A stretch of 38,203 nucleotides of DNA from contig MHGA01000007.1 in assembly GCA_001804415.1 (NCBI GenBank), forward strand, positions 1 to 38,203, written 5' to 3'. How positions within the stretch are numbered: the first letter of the stretch is position 1; each line of letters starts with the position of its first letter. Origin of the DNA: Candidatus Aquivivens invisus (GTDB lineage Bacteria > Omnitrophota > Gorgyraeia > Aquiviventales > Aquiviventaceae). Both the position numbers and the translations under genes were made by a program. The notes beneath the pieces were generated by a model. The model did not search any database. It saw nothing but the letters and a program-made list of their open reading frames with translations, and was not told where the DNA came from. Shown here piece by piece: positions 26,047-32,828 of the stretch.

Positions 26047-26112
26047 GAGTGACCAGCCCGCCCCGGCTCTCGATCCACTGGGCGGGCCGGGGTGACCAGT
26101 GAGCGGACTGGT
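26047..26112. repeat. AGTGACC heptamer sequence interrupted by the palindromic element
   Basis: The xerD-cca gap reads AGTGACCA, then the 37-nt element, then TGACCAGTGAGCGGACTGG. It belongs to the same GTGACCA family as the two arrays around the lipoprotein start. Confidence 0.75.
26056..26092 (-). mobile_element. 37-nt palindromic element, copy A
   Basis: On the minus strand: left arm CCCCGGCCCGCC, 13-nt centre, right arm GCCGGGGCGGGC. Both arms are identical to copy B at 29855-29891 while the centres differ completely. TGACCA stands directly on both sides (26050-26055 and 26093-26098), and the repeat is 7 bp if the element's outer G is counted. It looks like a small non-autonomous insertion; the duplication could also be two array units. 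Confidence 0.7.
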
Positions 26113-26130
26113 GGCGAGACAACAACGACC

Positions 26131-26913
26131 ATGGGTCGACAGCGACGGATCGTGAAGATTCCTGAGGCGGTGAGGCCGGGGTTGGAAACCATCGGCCGAA
26201 TCGCGGACGCGCACGAGCTGAAGGCCTATGCGGTAGGCGGCTGCGTGCGGGATTGGATGTGGGGAATCGTTTCAACCGTTGATGTCGATGTCACCGTTGA
26301 GGGGAATGGCATGGCCTTGGCTCAGCGCCTCGGTGAAACGTTTGGGGTGCCGGTTCAGTCGCATCCTCAGTTCGGCACGGCAACCCTGGAACTGCCATGC
26401 GGAGCTCCGCGGCGCGCGATGAGAAGGCGCCTTGACATCGCGACGTGCCGGAAGGAGACGTATCGTGAGCCGGCGGCGTACCCTCGCGTGTCAGCCGGGA
26501 CGTTGCGTGATGATCTGCGGCGCCGTGACTTTACGATCAACGCGATGGCCATGGCGCTGAGTCCCGATCAGTTTGGGAGGCTGGCGGATCCCTTTGATGG
26601 CTTGCGCGATCTGAAGAAACGGCACTTGCGGATCTTGCATCCCGACAGCTTTGTCGATGATCCGAGTCGGATCCTGCGCGCGGCGCGCTTCGCGGCGCGA
26701 TTCCACCTGCGCCTGGAACGGCACACCGAGCGCCAGATGTCCCGCGCCCTGGCGAGTGGACTGCTGGGATGCCTCAATCGCGGGCGGGTGCGCAAAGAAT
26801 TTGAACGGATGGCTGCCGAACCTCAGCCGCTCGACGCGCTGGCGTGCTTGGGGAGATGGTTAGTCGAAGCCTCCGCCACCACACGACATGATCGTCGGCG
26901 TGTTGCACGTTGA
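26131..26913 (+). CDS. Short CCA-adding enzyme/poly(A) polymerase-like nucleotidyltransferase
   Basis: Class II tRNA nucleotidyltransferase head and neck: YAVGGCVRDWMWG, the catalytic DVDVTVEG, RRDFTINAMAMAL, then DDPSRILRAARFAARFH and a GRVRKEFERM helix. It ends at 260 aa, where family members usually continue with a body and tail of 100-200 more residues. The last codons overlap ylxP by 26 nt. Either a minimal enzyme or a 3' truncation created by the ylxP junction. The tRNA-Pro here needs CCA addition. Confidence 0.8.
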   Translation: MGRQRRIVKIPEAVRPGLETIGRIADAHELKAYAVGGCVRDWMWGIVSTVDVDVTVEGNGMALAQRLGETFGVPVQSHPQFGTATLELPCGAPRRAMRRRLDIATCRKETYREPAAYPRVSAGTLRDDLRRRDFTINAMAMALSPDQFGRLADPFDGLRDLKKRHLRILHPDSFVDDPSRILRAARFAARFHLRLERHTERQMSRALASGLLGCLNRGRVRKEFERMAAEPQPLDALACLGRWLVEASATTRHDRRRVAR

Positions 26914-27169
26914 CTTGCATCTGCCGTTCGCCCAGTCCCTGAAGGACAAACGGTCGGTGCTGAAAAGCCTTAAGGATCAACTCCACAACAGATTCCATAT
27001 CGCCGTCGCGGAGGACGACGCGAACGTCAAATGGCAGCGCGCGGCACTTGGCATTGCGGCGCTCGGGGGTGATCGAGTGACGGTGGAGCGCTGTTTTCAA
27101 CAGATCGTTGAGTGGCTGGACACCAATCGGTTCATCGAGCTCATTCGGGTAGAGCAGGAGTGGCGGTGA
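26888..27169 (+). CDS. ylxP: DUF503 family protein YlxP
   Basis: A 93-aa protein starting MIVGVLHVDLHLPFAQSLKDKRSVLKS, the unmistakable DUF503 N-terminus, followed by VAEDDANVKWQRAALGIA. Function is poorly defined; it is usually linked to ribosome assembly by its position before rbfA. Here too rbfA begins one base after the stop, but infB, often upstream, is absent. Confidence 0.92.
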   Translation: MIVGVLHVDLHLPFAQSLKDKRSVLKSLKDQLHNRFHIAVAEDDANVKWQRAALGIAALGGDRVTVERCFQQIVEWLDTNRFIELIRVEQEWR

Positions 27170-27170
27170 G

Positions 27171-27515
27171 ATGTTGGGGACGAGGAAGGAACGGCTCAAT
27201 CAGCAGTTGCAGCGGGAAATCGCGGTGATTCTCCAACGAGAGCTCAAGGATCCGGAGATCGGATTCGTGACGATCACGCGGGTGGAGCTCTCCAATGACC
27301 TCGCGTACGCGAAGGTGGGGTACAGTTGTTTGGGCGGGCCGGACGAACGGCATCGGTCTCAACAGGCGCTCGATCGATCCAGCGGCTATGTGCGCAATCT
27401 GGTCAGAAAGCGGCTCCATCTGAAAATCATCCCGCAGCTGCTCTTTCGATTTGACGAATCCATTGAAGGCTCAATCGACATGGCTAAGCAACTCGACCAA
27501 CTCAATCAGACATGA
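27171..27515 (+). CDS. rbfA: Ribosome-binding factor A
   Basis: A 114-aa KH-like protein for 30S maturation. The start RKERLNQQLQREIAVILQREL is followed by GFVTITRVELSNDLAYAKV, the RNLVRKRLHLKIIPQL block and FRFDESIEGS. Its stop overlaps truB as ATGA. Confidence 0.95.
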   Translation: MLGTRKERLNQQLQREIAVILQRELKDPEIGFVTITRVELSNDLAYAKVGYSCLGGPDERHRSQQALDRSSGYVRNLVRKRLHLKIIPQLLFRFDESIEGSIDMAKQLDQLNQT

Positions 27516-28237
27516 TGCTGGAAGGGGTCCTGGTCGTCAACAAGCCTCAAGGACCGACGTCGCATGACGTGGTCGACCATCTGCGTCGGCGCTTGGGGAT
27601 CCGCCGCATCGGGCATGCGGGTACGCTGGATCCCATCGCGGAAGGCGTCCTTGTCACCCTGGTGGGGCGTGCGACGGAATACCAGCGGGCCGTCCAAGCG
27701 TATCCCAAACAATACGAGACGGCGATTCAACTCGGCCTCCAGACCGACTCTGGGGACGCGTGGGGAAAGCCCTTGCAGACGGCCGAGGTCCCTCCGTTGG
27801 ATCGAGGCCGCGTCGCAGCACTCCTCACCTCACTGACTGGACCTCTGCTTCAAACGCCCCCGCGGTTCAGCGCCGTGAAGGTGCAGGGCCGGCCGATGTA
27901 TTGGTGGACCCGTCGAGGGGTGGCCAAGACCGTCGCGCCTCGTCAAGTGGAAATCTTCCAGATGGCGCTCATGGACGTGGGCCCGCAGACCATCCGCTGC
28001 CGGATCGATTGCTCCTCAGGGACGTATATCCGCACGCTGGCCGAGACCATCGCGCAGCGCCTTGGGACGCTCGGCCACGTCGCGCAGTTGACCCGATTGG
28101 CGGTTGGCCCGTGGACGATCGAGACCGCCCATCCGCTCTCGTGGATCCTCAGCGCCGGCCTCGACGAACTTCGCAACGCCCTTCAGCCTTCCTCGACGGT
28201 TGCTTCCATCGCCCATGCCCGTCCTCATCGGCTGTAA
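27512..28237 (+). CDS. truB: tRNA pseudouridine-55 synthase
   Basis: Makes pseudouridine 55 in the T loop. LVVNKPQGPTSHDVV is followed by the catalytic-Asp motif GHAGTLDPIAEGVL, then TDSGDAWG, PRFSAVKVQG and SSGTYIRTLAE. 241 aa: the catalytic core with a short C-terminus and no clear PUA domain. ATG 27512 overlaps the rbfA stop; another ATG follows directly. Confidence 0.95.
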   Translation: MMLEGVLVVNKPQGPTSHDVVDHLRRRLGIRRIGHAGTLDPIAEGVLVTLVGRATEYQRAVQAYPKQYETAIQLGLQTDSGDAWGKPLQTAEVPPLDRGRVAALLTSLTGPLLQTPPRFSAVKVQGRPMYWWTRRGVAKTVAPRQVEIFQMALMDVGPQTIRCRIDCSSGTYIRTLAETIAQRLGTLGHVAQLTRLAVGPWTIETAHPLSWILSAGLDELRNALQPSSTVASIAHARPHRL

Positions 28238-29144
28238 CCGTCTGACGACCATCCCTCCTCGGGCTGTGGTCGCCATTGGGATGTTCGACGGCGTCCATCG
28301 AGCCCATCAACAACTCATCCGCACCACGGTGCGGTTGGCTCAACGGGTGCGGGGCACCAGCGTGGCGGTGACGTTTGATCCAGATCCCCAAACGGTCCTG
28401 GACCCGCACCATGCCCAACGTCCCTTGATGCCGCTTCAACGGCGACTTGAGCTGATCGAATCATGCGGGGCGCGGCTCATTTGGGTGATTCGATTCACGC
28501 CCGCGTTCTCGCGCATGAGCCCCGAAGGCTTTGTTCGGTCGATGCTGTGGAGGCGGCTTCGAGCCCGATGGATTGTCGTCGGGAGCGCGTTTGCTTTTGG
28601 CAAGGATCGCCGCGGAGATCTGGCGTTGTTGCGCCGCCTCGGAGCGGTCTGCGGGATGCGGATCACCGCCCTGCCGGCGGTGCGCGCCGGCGGGATGCCG
28701 ATCTCCAGCTCCCGTATTCGGACGCTGGTGCAACGAGGCGCCCTCGCTGAGGCTCGGCAGTTGCTCGGTCGCGACGCAGAGCTGAGCGGCGTCGTCGTGC
28801 GTGGGGCGGGTCGTGCGACGCAATTGGGATTCCCGACGGCCAACATCCAACTGGCACCAACGCTCCGACCGCCTCGGGGAGTTTATCACGTGGGGGTGGT
28901 GGTCGGACGACGACGCTACGACGGACTCATGAATCTCGGTGTGCGTCCGACGTTCCTGCCAACCTCGCGGTCTGCGGGGCTCGTGTGCGAAGTGCACCTG
29001 CCGACCTTCCAGGGAACGCTGTACGGTCAATCGGTCAGGATCGAGCTCCATCGCTATCTCAGGGACGAACGGCGCTTTCCGAATCCGCAGGCGCTTGTCC
29101 GGCAGATCCGACGAGACCTTCGCCGACTCACCCGTCTTCCTTGA
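28215..29144 (+). CDS. ribF: Bifunctional riboflavin kinase / FAD synthetase
   Basis: Converts riboflavin to FMN and FAD. The N-terminal FAD synthetase part has GMFDGVHRAHQQLI, VTFDPDPQ and ISSSRIRTLV. The C-terminal flavokinase part has GRATQLGFPTANIQL, GVYHVGVV and MNLGVRPTF. 309 aa. It overlaps truB by 23 nt in another frame. This completes the flavin genes of the window, although it sits 8 kb away from the other rib genes. Confidence 0.95.
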   Translation: MPVLIGCNRLTTIPPRAVVAIGMFDGVHRAHQQLIRTTVRLAQRVRGTSVAVTFDPDPQTVLDPHHAQRPLMPLQRRLELIESCGARLIWVIRFTPAFSRMSPEGFVRSMLWRRLRARWIVVGSAFAFGKDRRGDLALLRRLGAVCGMRITALPAVRAGGMPISSSRIRTLVQRGALAEARQLLGRDAELSGVVVRGAGRATQLGFPTANIQLAPTLRPPRGVYHVGVVVGRRRYDGLMNLGVRPTFLPTSRSAGLVCEVHLPTFQGTLYGQSVRIELHRYLRDERRFPNPQALVRQIRRDLRRLTRLP

Positions 29145-29236
29145 GCCCTTCCTCTTCCTTTCCTCGTCGATCCCCACGCGTTGTCGTAACGACTTCATTT
29201 CGCTTAATCTTGCGTAAAAATTTTTGCCGCCTCCTC

Positions 29237-29265
29237 TTGACAGGTGTGGAGGGAACAGGTATAGT
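29237..29265 (+). promoter_or_regulatory. Sigma70 promoter of the mraZ division cluster
   Basis: TTGACA (29237-29242), exactly 17 nt, TATAGT (29260-29265): the best consensus promoter in the window. The 164-bp gap it lies in (29145-29308) also has a small GTCGT-A-ACGAC inverted repeat at 29183-29193 and otherwise nothing I recognise. Confidence 0.8.
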
Positions 29266-29278
29266 TTGAGCGTTTCTG

Positions 29279-29303
29279 TGGGAAGAAGTGGGAGGAAGTG
29301 GGG
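29279..29303 (+). promoter_or_regulatory. Three MraZ boxes
   Basis: TGGGA (29279), TGGGA (29289) and TGGGG (29299), each 5 nt with 5-nt spacers. This is the TGGGN repeat pattern known to bind MraZ. The third box lies 5 nt before the start codon and the AGGA at 29293-29296 is the ribosome-binding site, so MraZ binding would cover transcription start to translation start. Confidence 0.8.
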
Positions 29304-29308
29304 CAACA

Positions 29309-29746
29309 ATGTTTTACGGCGAATACAGCCACACCATCGACCGAAAAGGTCGCCTCATCATCCCCGCGAAATTCCGGCAGACCCTCCGCGCGAACGGCAT
29401 CGAGACGATCTTTGTGACCAGGGGGCTCGATAGCTGTCTCTTCGTGTTTCCCGAACCGGAATGGCGGACGGTTGAGGCTCGATTCAAACAAATCCCCTTC
29501 ACGAAAATGGAAGGCCGGAAATTCAACCGGCTGTTCTTTTCGGGGGCCGTGGAAGTCGATCTCGATCGGTTGGGACGGCTCCTGATTCCCAAACATCTCA
29601 AAGAGTTCGCCCACATCAAACAGGATCTCGTGATCATCGGCGTGTCGACGCGCATCGAAATCTGGGCGAAAGAGCAGTGGCAGGAGTTCTCCCAAACGTC
29701 CCAGCAGCAATTTGAAGACGTCGCCGAGAAGATCCTCTTGGAGTAA
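29309..29746 (+). CDS. mraZ: Transcriptional regulator MraZ
   Basis: A 145-aa protein with two SpoVT-AbrB-type swapped-hairpin domains. It starts MFYGEYSHTIDRKGRLIIPAKF, and the second half has EVDLDRLGRLLIPKHLKEF. A conserved repressor of the division cluster and of itself; here its target boxes are intact directly upstream. I chose ATG 29309 over an in-frame GTG at 29288 by family N-terminus. Confidence 0.96.
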   Translation: MFYGEYSHTIDRKGRLIIPAKFRQTLRANGIETIFVTRGLDSCLFVFPEPEWRTVEARFKQIPFTKMEGRKFNRLFFSGAVEVDLDRLGRLLIPKHLKEFAHIKQDLVIIGVSTRIEIWAKEQWQEFSQTSQQQFEDVAEKILLE

Positions 29747-29758
29747 ATGGCACCACGA

Positions 29759-29793
29759 AATGCGGCATGCGGAGTGCGGAATGCGGAATGAAA
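29759..29793. repeat. Heptamer array AATGCGG between mraZ and rsmH
   Basis: Units AATGCGG, CATGCGG, AGTGCGG, AATGCGG, AATGAAA. It starts 12 nt after the mraZ stop. It is the inverse complement of the ATTCCGC/ATTCCGA array 50 nt downstream, so the rsmH leader could form a hairpin. ATG 29747, just after the mraZ stop, opens a 14-codon frame through the array that ends at TGA inside it. Confidence 0.85.
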
Positions 29794-29819
29794 TCGGTGC
29801 GGCAAGAGGAGTGTTCACG

Positions 29820-30791
29820 GTGACTGACGAGACTTCGAAGGAGCATTCCGAATTCCCCGGCCCGCCGAGCGACGCACAGGCCGGGGCGGGCCGAATTCCG
29901 AATTCCGCATTGCGGCATACGCCGGTGTTGCTCCGGGAAGTTCTGGAGTGGCTGGCCCCGAAGCCGAACATGACCATTGTGGACTGCACGATGGGGGGCG
30001 GGGGACACAGCGCAGCGATTGTGCCGCGCCTCATGCCGGACGGGCGGTTGATCGCGATGGACTGCGATGAGCAGGCGCTCGAGGCGGCAAAAGCCCGGCT
30101 CGTCGAGTTCGCGCCCAAGGTGGCATACGTCCATCGCAATTTCAGGGATTTACCCACGGTGCTCGCGCAACTCGGCTGCGCGCGAATCGGCGGCCTCCTT
30201 GCGGATCTTGGCATGTCGAGCCTCCAGCTCGATGATCCGCAGCGCGGATTCAGCTTTTCGAGGGAGGGCCCGCTCGATATGCGCCTGGATCTCCGCCAGC
30301 CGATGACCGCCACCTCGCTGATTCGCCAAAGCTCCCAGCGACAGCTCGTCGACCTGTTCCGAGACTATGGGGAAGAGCGTTGGGCCGAGCGGATCGCGCG
30401 GCGCATTGTGGAGACGCGCAAGCGCCAGCCGCTCGACACGACCTTGCAGCTTGCGCGCCTGGTTGAGGAGGCGGTTCCTCGCGGGGCGTCGAGGCGGATC
30501 CATCCGGCGACCCGCATCTTTCAGGCGCTTCGCATCGCCGTCAACGATGAGCTGGGCGCCTTGCGGGAATTGCTGAGCGTCCTTCCGGATATCCTCGCTC
30601 CAGGCGGCAGGGCAGCGATCCTGACGTTTCACTCCCTGGAAGATCGCCTGGTGAAGCAGGCCTTTCGGCAGGGGGCTCAAGCCGGACGCTTGCGGGTGTT
30701 GACGAAGAAACCGGTGCGTCCTTCTGCGGAGGAAGCGGCCGCCAACCCCCGCAGCCGATCCGCTAAACTGCGCGCGGCGGAACGACCATGA
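29820..30791 (+). CDS. rsmH: 16S rRNA m4C1402 methyltransferase RsmH (MraW)
   Basis: SAM-dependent methyltransferase of the ribosomal P site. HTPVLLREVLEWL is followed by the SAM site VDCTMGGGGHS, LLADLGMSSLQLDDPQRGFSF, RIFQALRIAVNDEL and FHSLEDRLVKQAF. The body begins near 29917. Upstream the frame stays open through repeat sequence. I placed the start at GTG 29820 because AGAGGAG (29805-29811) is ideally spaced; ATG 29760 is an alternative. The first about 32 residues are then repeat-encoded, including 13 from the palindromic element. 323 aa; ATGA overlap with ftsL. Confidence 0.88.
   Translation: MTDETSKEHSEFPGPPSDAQAGAGRIPNSALRHTPVLLREVLEWLAPKPNMTIVDCTMGGGGHSAAIVPRLMPDGRLIAMDCDEQALEAAKARLVEFAPKVAYVHRNFRDLPTVLAQLGCARIGGLLADLGMSSLQLDDPQRGFSFSREGPLDMRLDLRQPMTATSLIRQSSQRQLVDLFRDYGEERWAERIARRIVETRKRQPLDTTLQLARLVEEAVPRGASRRIHPATRIFQALRIAVNDELGALRELLSVLPDILAPGGRAAILTFHSLEDRLVKQAFRQGAQAGRLRVLTKKPVRPSAEEAAANPRSRSAKLRAAERP
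29845..29915. repeat. ATTCCGA/ATTCCGC heptamer array in the rsmH 5' end, interrupted by the element
   Basis: ATTCCGA (29845), then ATT and the 37-nt element, then ATTCCGA (29895), ATTCCGC (29902) and ATTGCGG (29909). The units keep the gspG-leader heptamer family. Confidence 0.85.
29855..29891 (+). mobile_element. 37-nt palindromic element, copy B
   Basis: Left arm CCCCGGCCCGCC (29855-29866), 13-nt centre, right arm GCCGGGGCGGGC (29880-29891). CGAATT stands directly on both sides (29849-29854 and 29892-29897). Read in the rsmH frame it encodes PGPPSDAQAGAGR, similar to the GspE insertion, which suggests a tolerated reading frame. Confidence 0.75.
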
Positions 30792-31117
30792 ATTTCAGCA
30801 ATCAGCAATCAGCAATCAGCAATCAGCAATGGGGTGGTGGGTGGGCGATTCTGCTTGGGTTGTTGGGTGTGACGGGCTTCGTGAAGGTCGCCGCTGCCAC
30901 CATGGTGTGGCGGTCGGCCTACGCCGCAGGGCGGCAGGCGGTCCAGATCCACAGTGTCGAAAACGACACGCAGTGGCTGCAAACGGATGTCGTGGCCTTG
31001 CAGGCCCCGCGGCATCTTGCGAAGGTTATGGCGAACGAACGAAGCCCCTTTACGGCACGGGTGGAGCTCCCCGCGGCGCTGGGGCACACGCAAGTAGCGC
31101 AGGCTGCGGATGATTAA
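30788..31117 (+). CDS. ftsL: FtsL-like small bitopic division protein
   Basis: Called mainly by place (between rsmH and ftsI) and shape: 109 aa with a short cytoplasmic N-terminus, one membrane helix (about 18-40, WAILLGLLGVTGFVKVAAAT), then an amphipathic helical stretch. The sequence itself is poorly conserved, as usual for FtsL. The cytoplasmic tail (SNQQSAISNQQ) is encoded by five CAGCAAT heptamers. It overlaps ftsI by 8 nt. Confidence 0.7.
   Translation: MNFSNQQSAISNQQWGGGWAILLGLLGVTGFVKVAAATMVWRSAYAAGRQAVQIHSVENDTQWLQTDVVALQAPRHLAKVMANERSPFTARVELPAALGHTQVAQAADD
30796..30830. repeat. Heptamer array CAGCAAT (5 units) in ftsL
   Basis: Five perfect units starting 8 nt after the start ATG, giving a 7-residue peptide repeat. 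It is the most uniform array in the window, so probably recent. Confidence 0.95.
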
Positions 31118-32828
31118 GGGCGCTCGGACGACGAATCAACGGATCGTCCTCTTGTGCGCGACGTATCTCTGTCTCTTCGGGGTGTTATGGGTTCGGTGCC
31201 TCTACCTCCAAGTCTTCCAATCGCGACCGCTGGCTCGCCTCGCCGCCGCCCAACATCGGATCAGCCAGACGCTGATCGCGCCGCGCGGGAACATCCTGGA
31301 TCGAGACGGCCGCCTCCTCGCCACGAGCGTGCGGGCTCCGTCGGTGTTCGCCAATCCCCATCAGGTGAGCTCGAGGGAGTACCTCGCCGGCGTGGTCGCC
31401 CCGATCGTGGATCGGGATGCCGGGCTCCTCAAGCGACGGCTGGGCAAGGACAAAGGGTTCGTGTGGTTGGCGCGGCATGTGGACCGAAAGGCGGCGGGCC
31501 GGCTCGCGCCCTTACGCCGGCACGGCATCGGGGTTGTGGAGGAATCTCGACGCATCTACCCGAATGGGCCGCTGGCCAGCCATCTCGTGGGCTTTACCAA
31601 CATCGACCAACAAGGGCTTGAAGGCCTGGAGCTGGCGCTTGACGGCGTCTTGCGAGGACGTCCGGGATGGGAGTCGACGCTGCGGGACGCCAGAGGGCAG
31701 ACGCTCATCGGCCCGTGGACCATCCACGTCGATCCCCAACCCGGCGCCGACGTGGTGTTGACGCTCGACAGCGTCGTGCAAGGCATGGCCGAAGACGCGC
31801 TCTCGTGGGGGGTCAAGAAATTTCGCGCCAAGGGCGGGACGATTGTCGTGATGGACCCTCAGACGGGGGCCGTGTTGGCCATCGCGACCTCTCCGAGCTT
31901 CGATCCGAATCAGCCGGGGCGTGTCCCGACCGCGTCGCGTCGCAATCGCGCGTTGACCGACCTGTTCGAGCCCGGCAGCGTGTTTAAGATCGTCACGGCG
32001 GCGGCGCTGCTTGAAGAACGCTTGGTCCGTCCGGATGAACGGGTGTTCTGCGAGCAGGGCAGCTACAAGACCATCGGCCGGCACATTCTCCATGACCATC
32101 ATCCGCACGGATGGCTGACCTTCCACCAGGTGATCGCCTTGTCCTCCAATATCGGGACGGCCAAAACCGCCCAGCGACTTCCACCAGAGACATTGTATCG
32201 TTACATCCGAGGATTTGGCTTTGGGCAGAAAACCGGGCTGGAGCTTCCTGGAGAGGTGAGCGGGATCGCGGCTCCTCCCTCGAGGTGGTCGAAGCTCTCA
32301 CCCTTTATCATCCCGATCGGACAGGAAGTCGCGGTGACGCCGATCCAGTTGGCGGTCATGACCTCGGTCGTCGCGAATGGCGGCTGGAAGGTGAAACCGT
32401 ATCTGGTTCAGCGGATCCAAACCGCGTCGGGCACGATCCTCCGCGAGCATCGACCCGCGCCGCGCGAGCGGCTGCTGCGTGACGAAACGATTGGCGTCTT
32501 GCACGAGATGTTGAGCAGTGTCGTGGCATCAGGCACCGGCCGGCTGGCGAATATCCAGGGCCTCACGGTGGCCGGTAAAACCGGGACGGCTCAAAAACTT
32601 GAGCCGACCGGCCGCTATTCCCACAGCCTGTTCGTTGCCTCCTTCGTTGGCTATGGGCCGGTGCCTGATCCACGGTTTGTCATGGTGGTGTCGATCGATG
32701 AGCCGCGCCCTCTGTATTTCGGCGGGGTCGTGGCGGCGCCGATTTTCAAGCGGACGGTCGAGCAGCTCGCCGGCTACTGGGACCTCTCCCCTCACCGCTC
32801 GCCGGCCATGATGGTAAAAGTCCCATGA
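31110..32828 (+). CDS. ftsI: Septal peptidoglycan transpeptidase FtsI (PBP3)
   Basis: Class B penicillin-binding protein, 572 aa: one N-terminal membrane helix (about 10-30), the PBP dimer region (RGNILDRDGRLLA), and the transpeptidase domain with SVFK (active Ser290), SSN (345-347) and KTGTAQ (Lys490). It cross-links septal peptidoglycan with FtsW. The transpeptidase is followed only by a short tail with no PASTA domain, so it is closer to FtsI than to sporulation PBPs. Confidence 0.95.
   Translation: MIKGARTTNQRIVLLCATYLCLFGVLWVRCLYLQVFQSRPLARLAAAQHRISQTLIAPRGNILDRDGRLLATSVRAPSVFANPHQVSSREYLAGVVAPIVDRDAGLLKRRLGKDKGFVWLARHVDRKAAGRLAPLRRHGIGVVEESRRIYPNGPLASHLVGFTNIDQQGLEGLELALDGVLRGRPGWESTLRDARGQTLIGPWTIHVDPQPGADVVLTLDSVVQGMAEDALSWGVKKFRAKGGTIVVMDPQTGAVLAIATSPSFDPNQPGRVPTASRRNRALTDLFEPGSVFKIVTAAALLEERLVRPDERVFCEQGSYKTIGRHILHDHHPHGWLTFHQVIALSSNIGTAKTAQRLPPETLYRYIRGFGFGQKTGLELPGEVSGIAAPPSRWSKLSPFIIPIGQEVAVTPIQLAVMTSVVANGGWKVKPYLVQRIQTASGTILREHRPAPRERLLRDETIGVLHEMLSSVVASGTGRLANIQGLTVAGKTGTAQKLEPTGRYSHSLFVASFVGYGPVPDPRFVMVVSIDEPRPLYFGGVVAAPIFKRTVEQLAGYWDLSPHRSPAMMVKVP

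Noticed and set aside
29145-29236. Terminator after ribF
   Set aside because: The only stem (GTCGT-A-ACGAC) has a 1-nt loop and no following T-tract; the T-run at 29219-29225 is not preceded by a stem.
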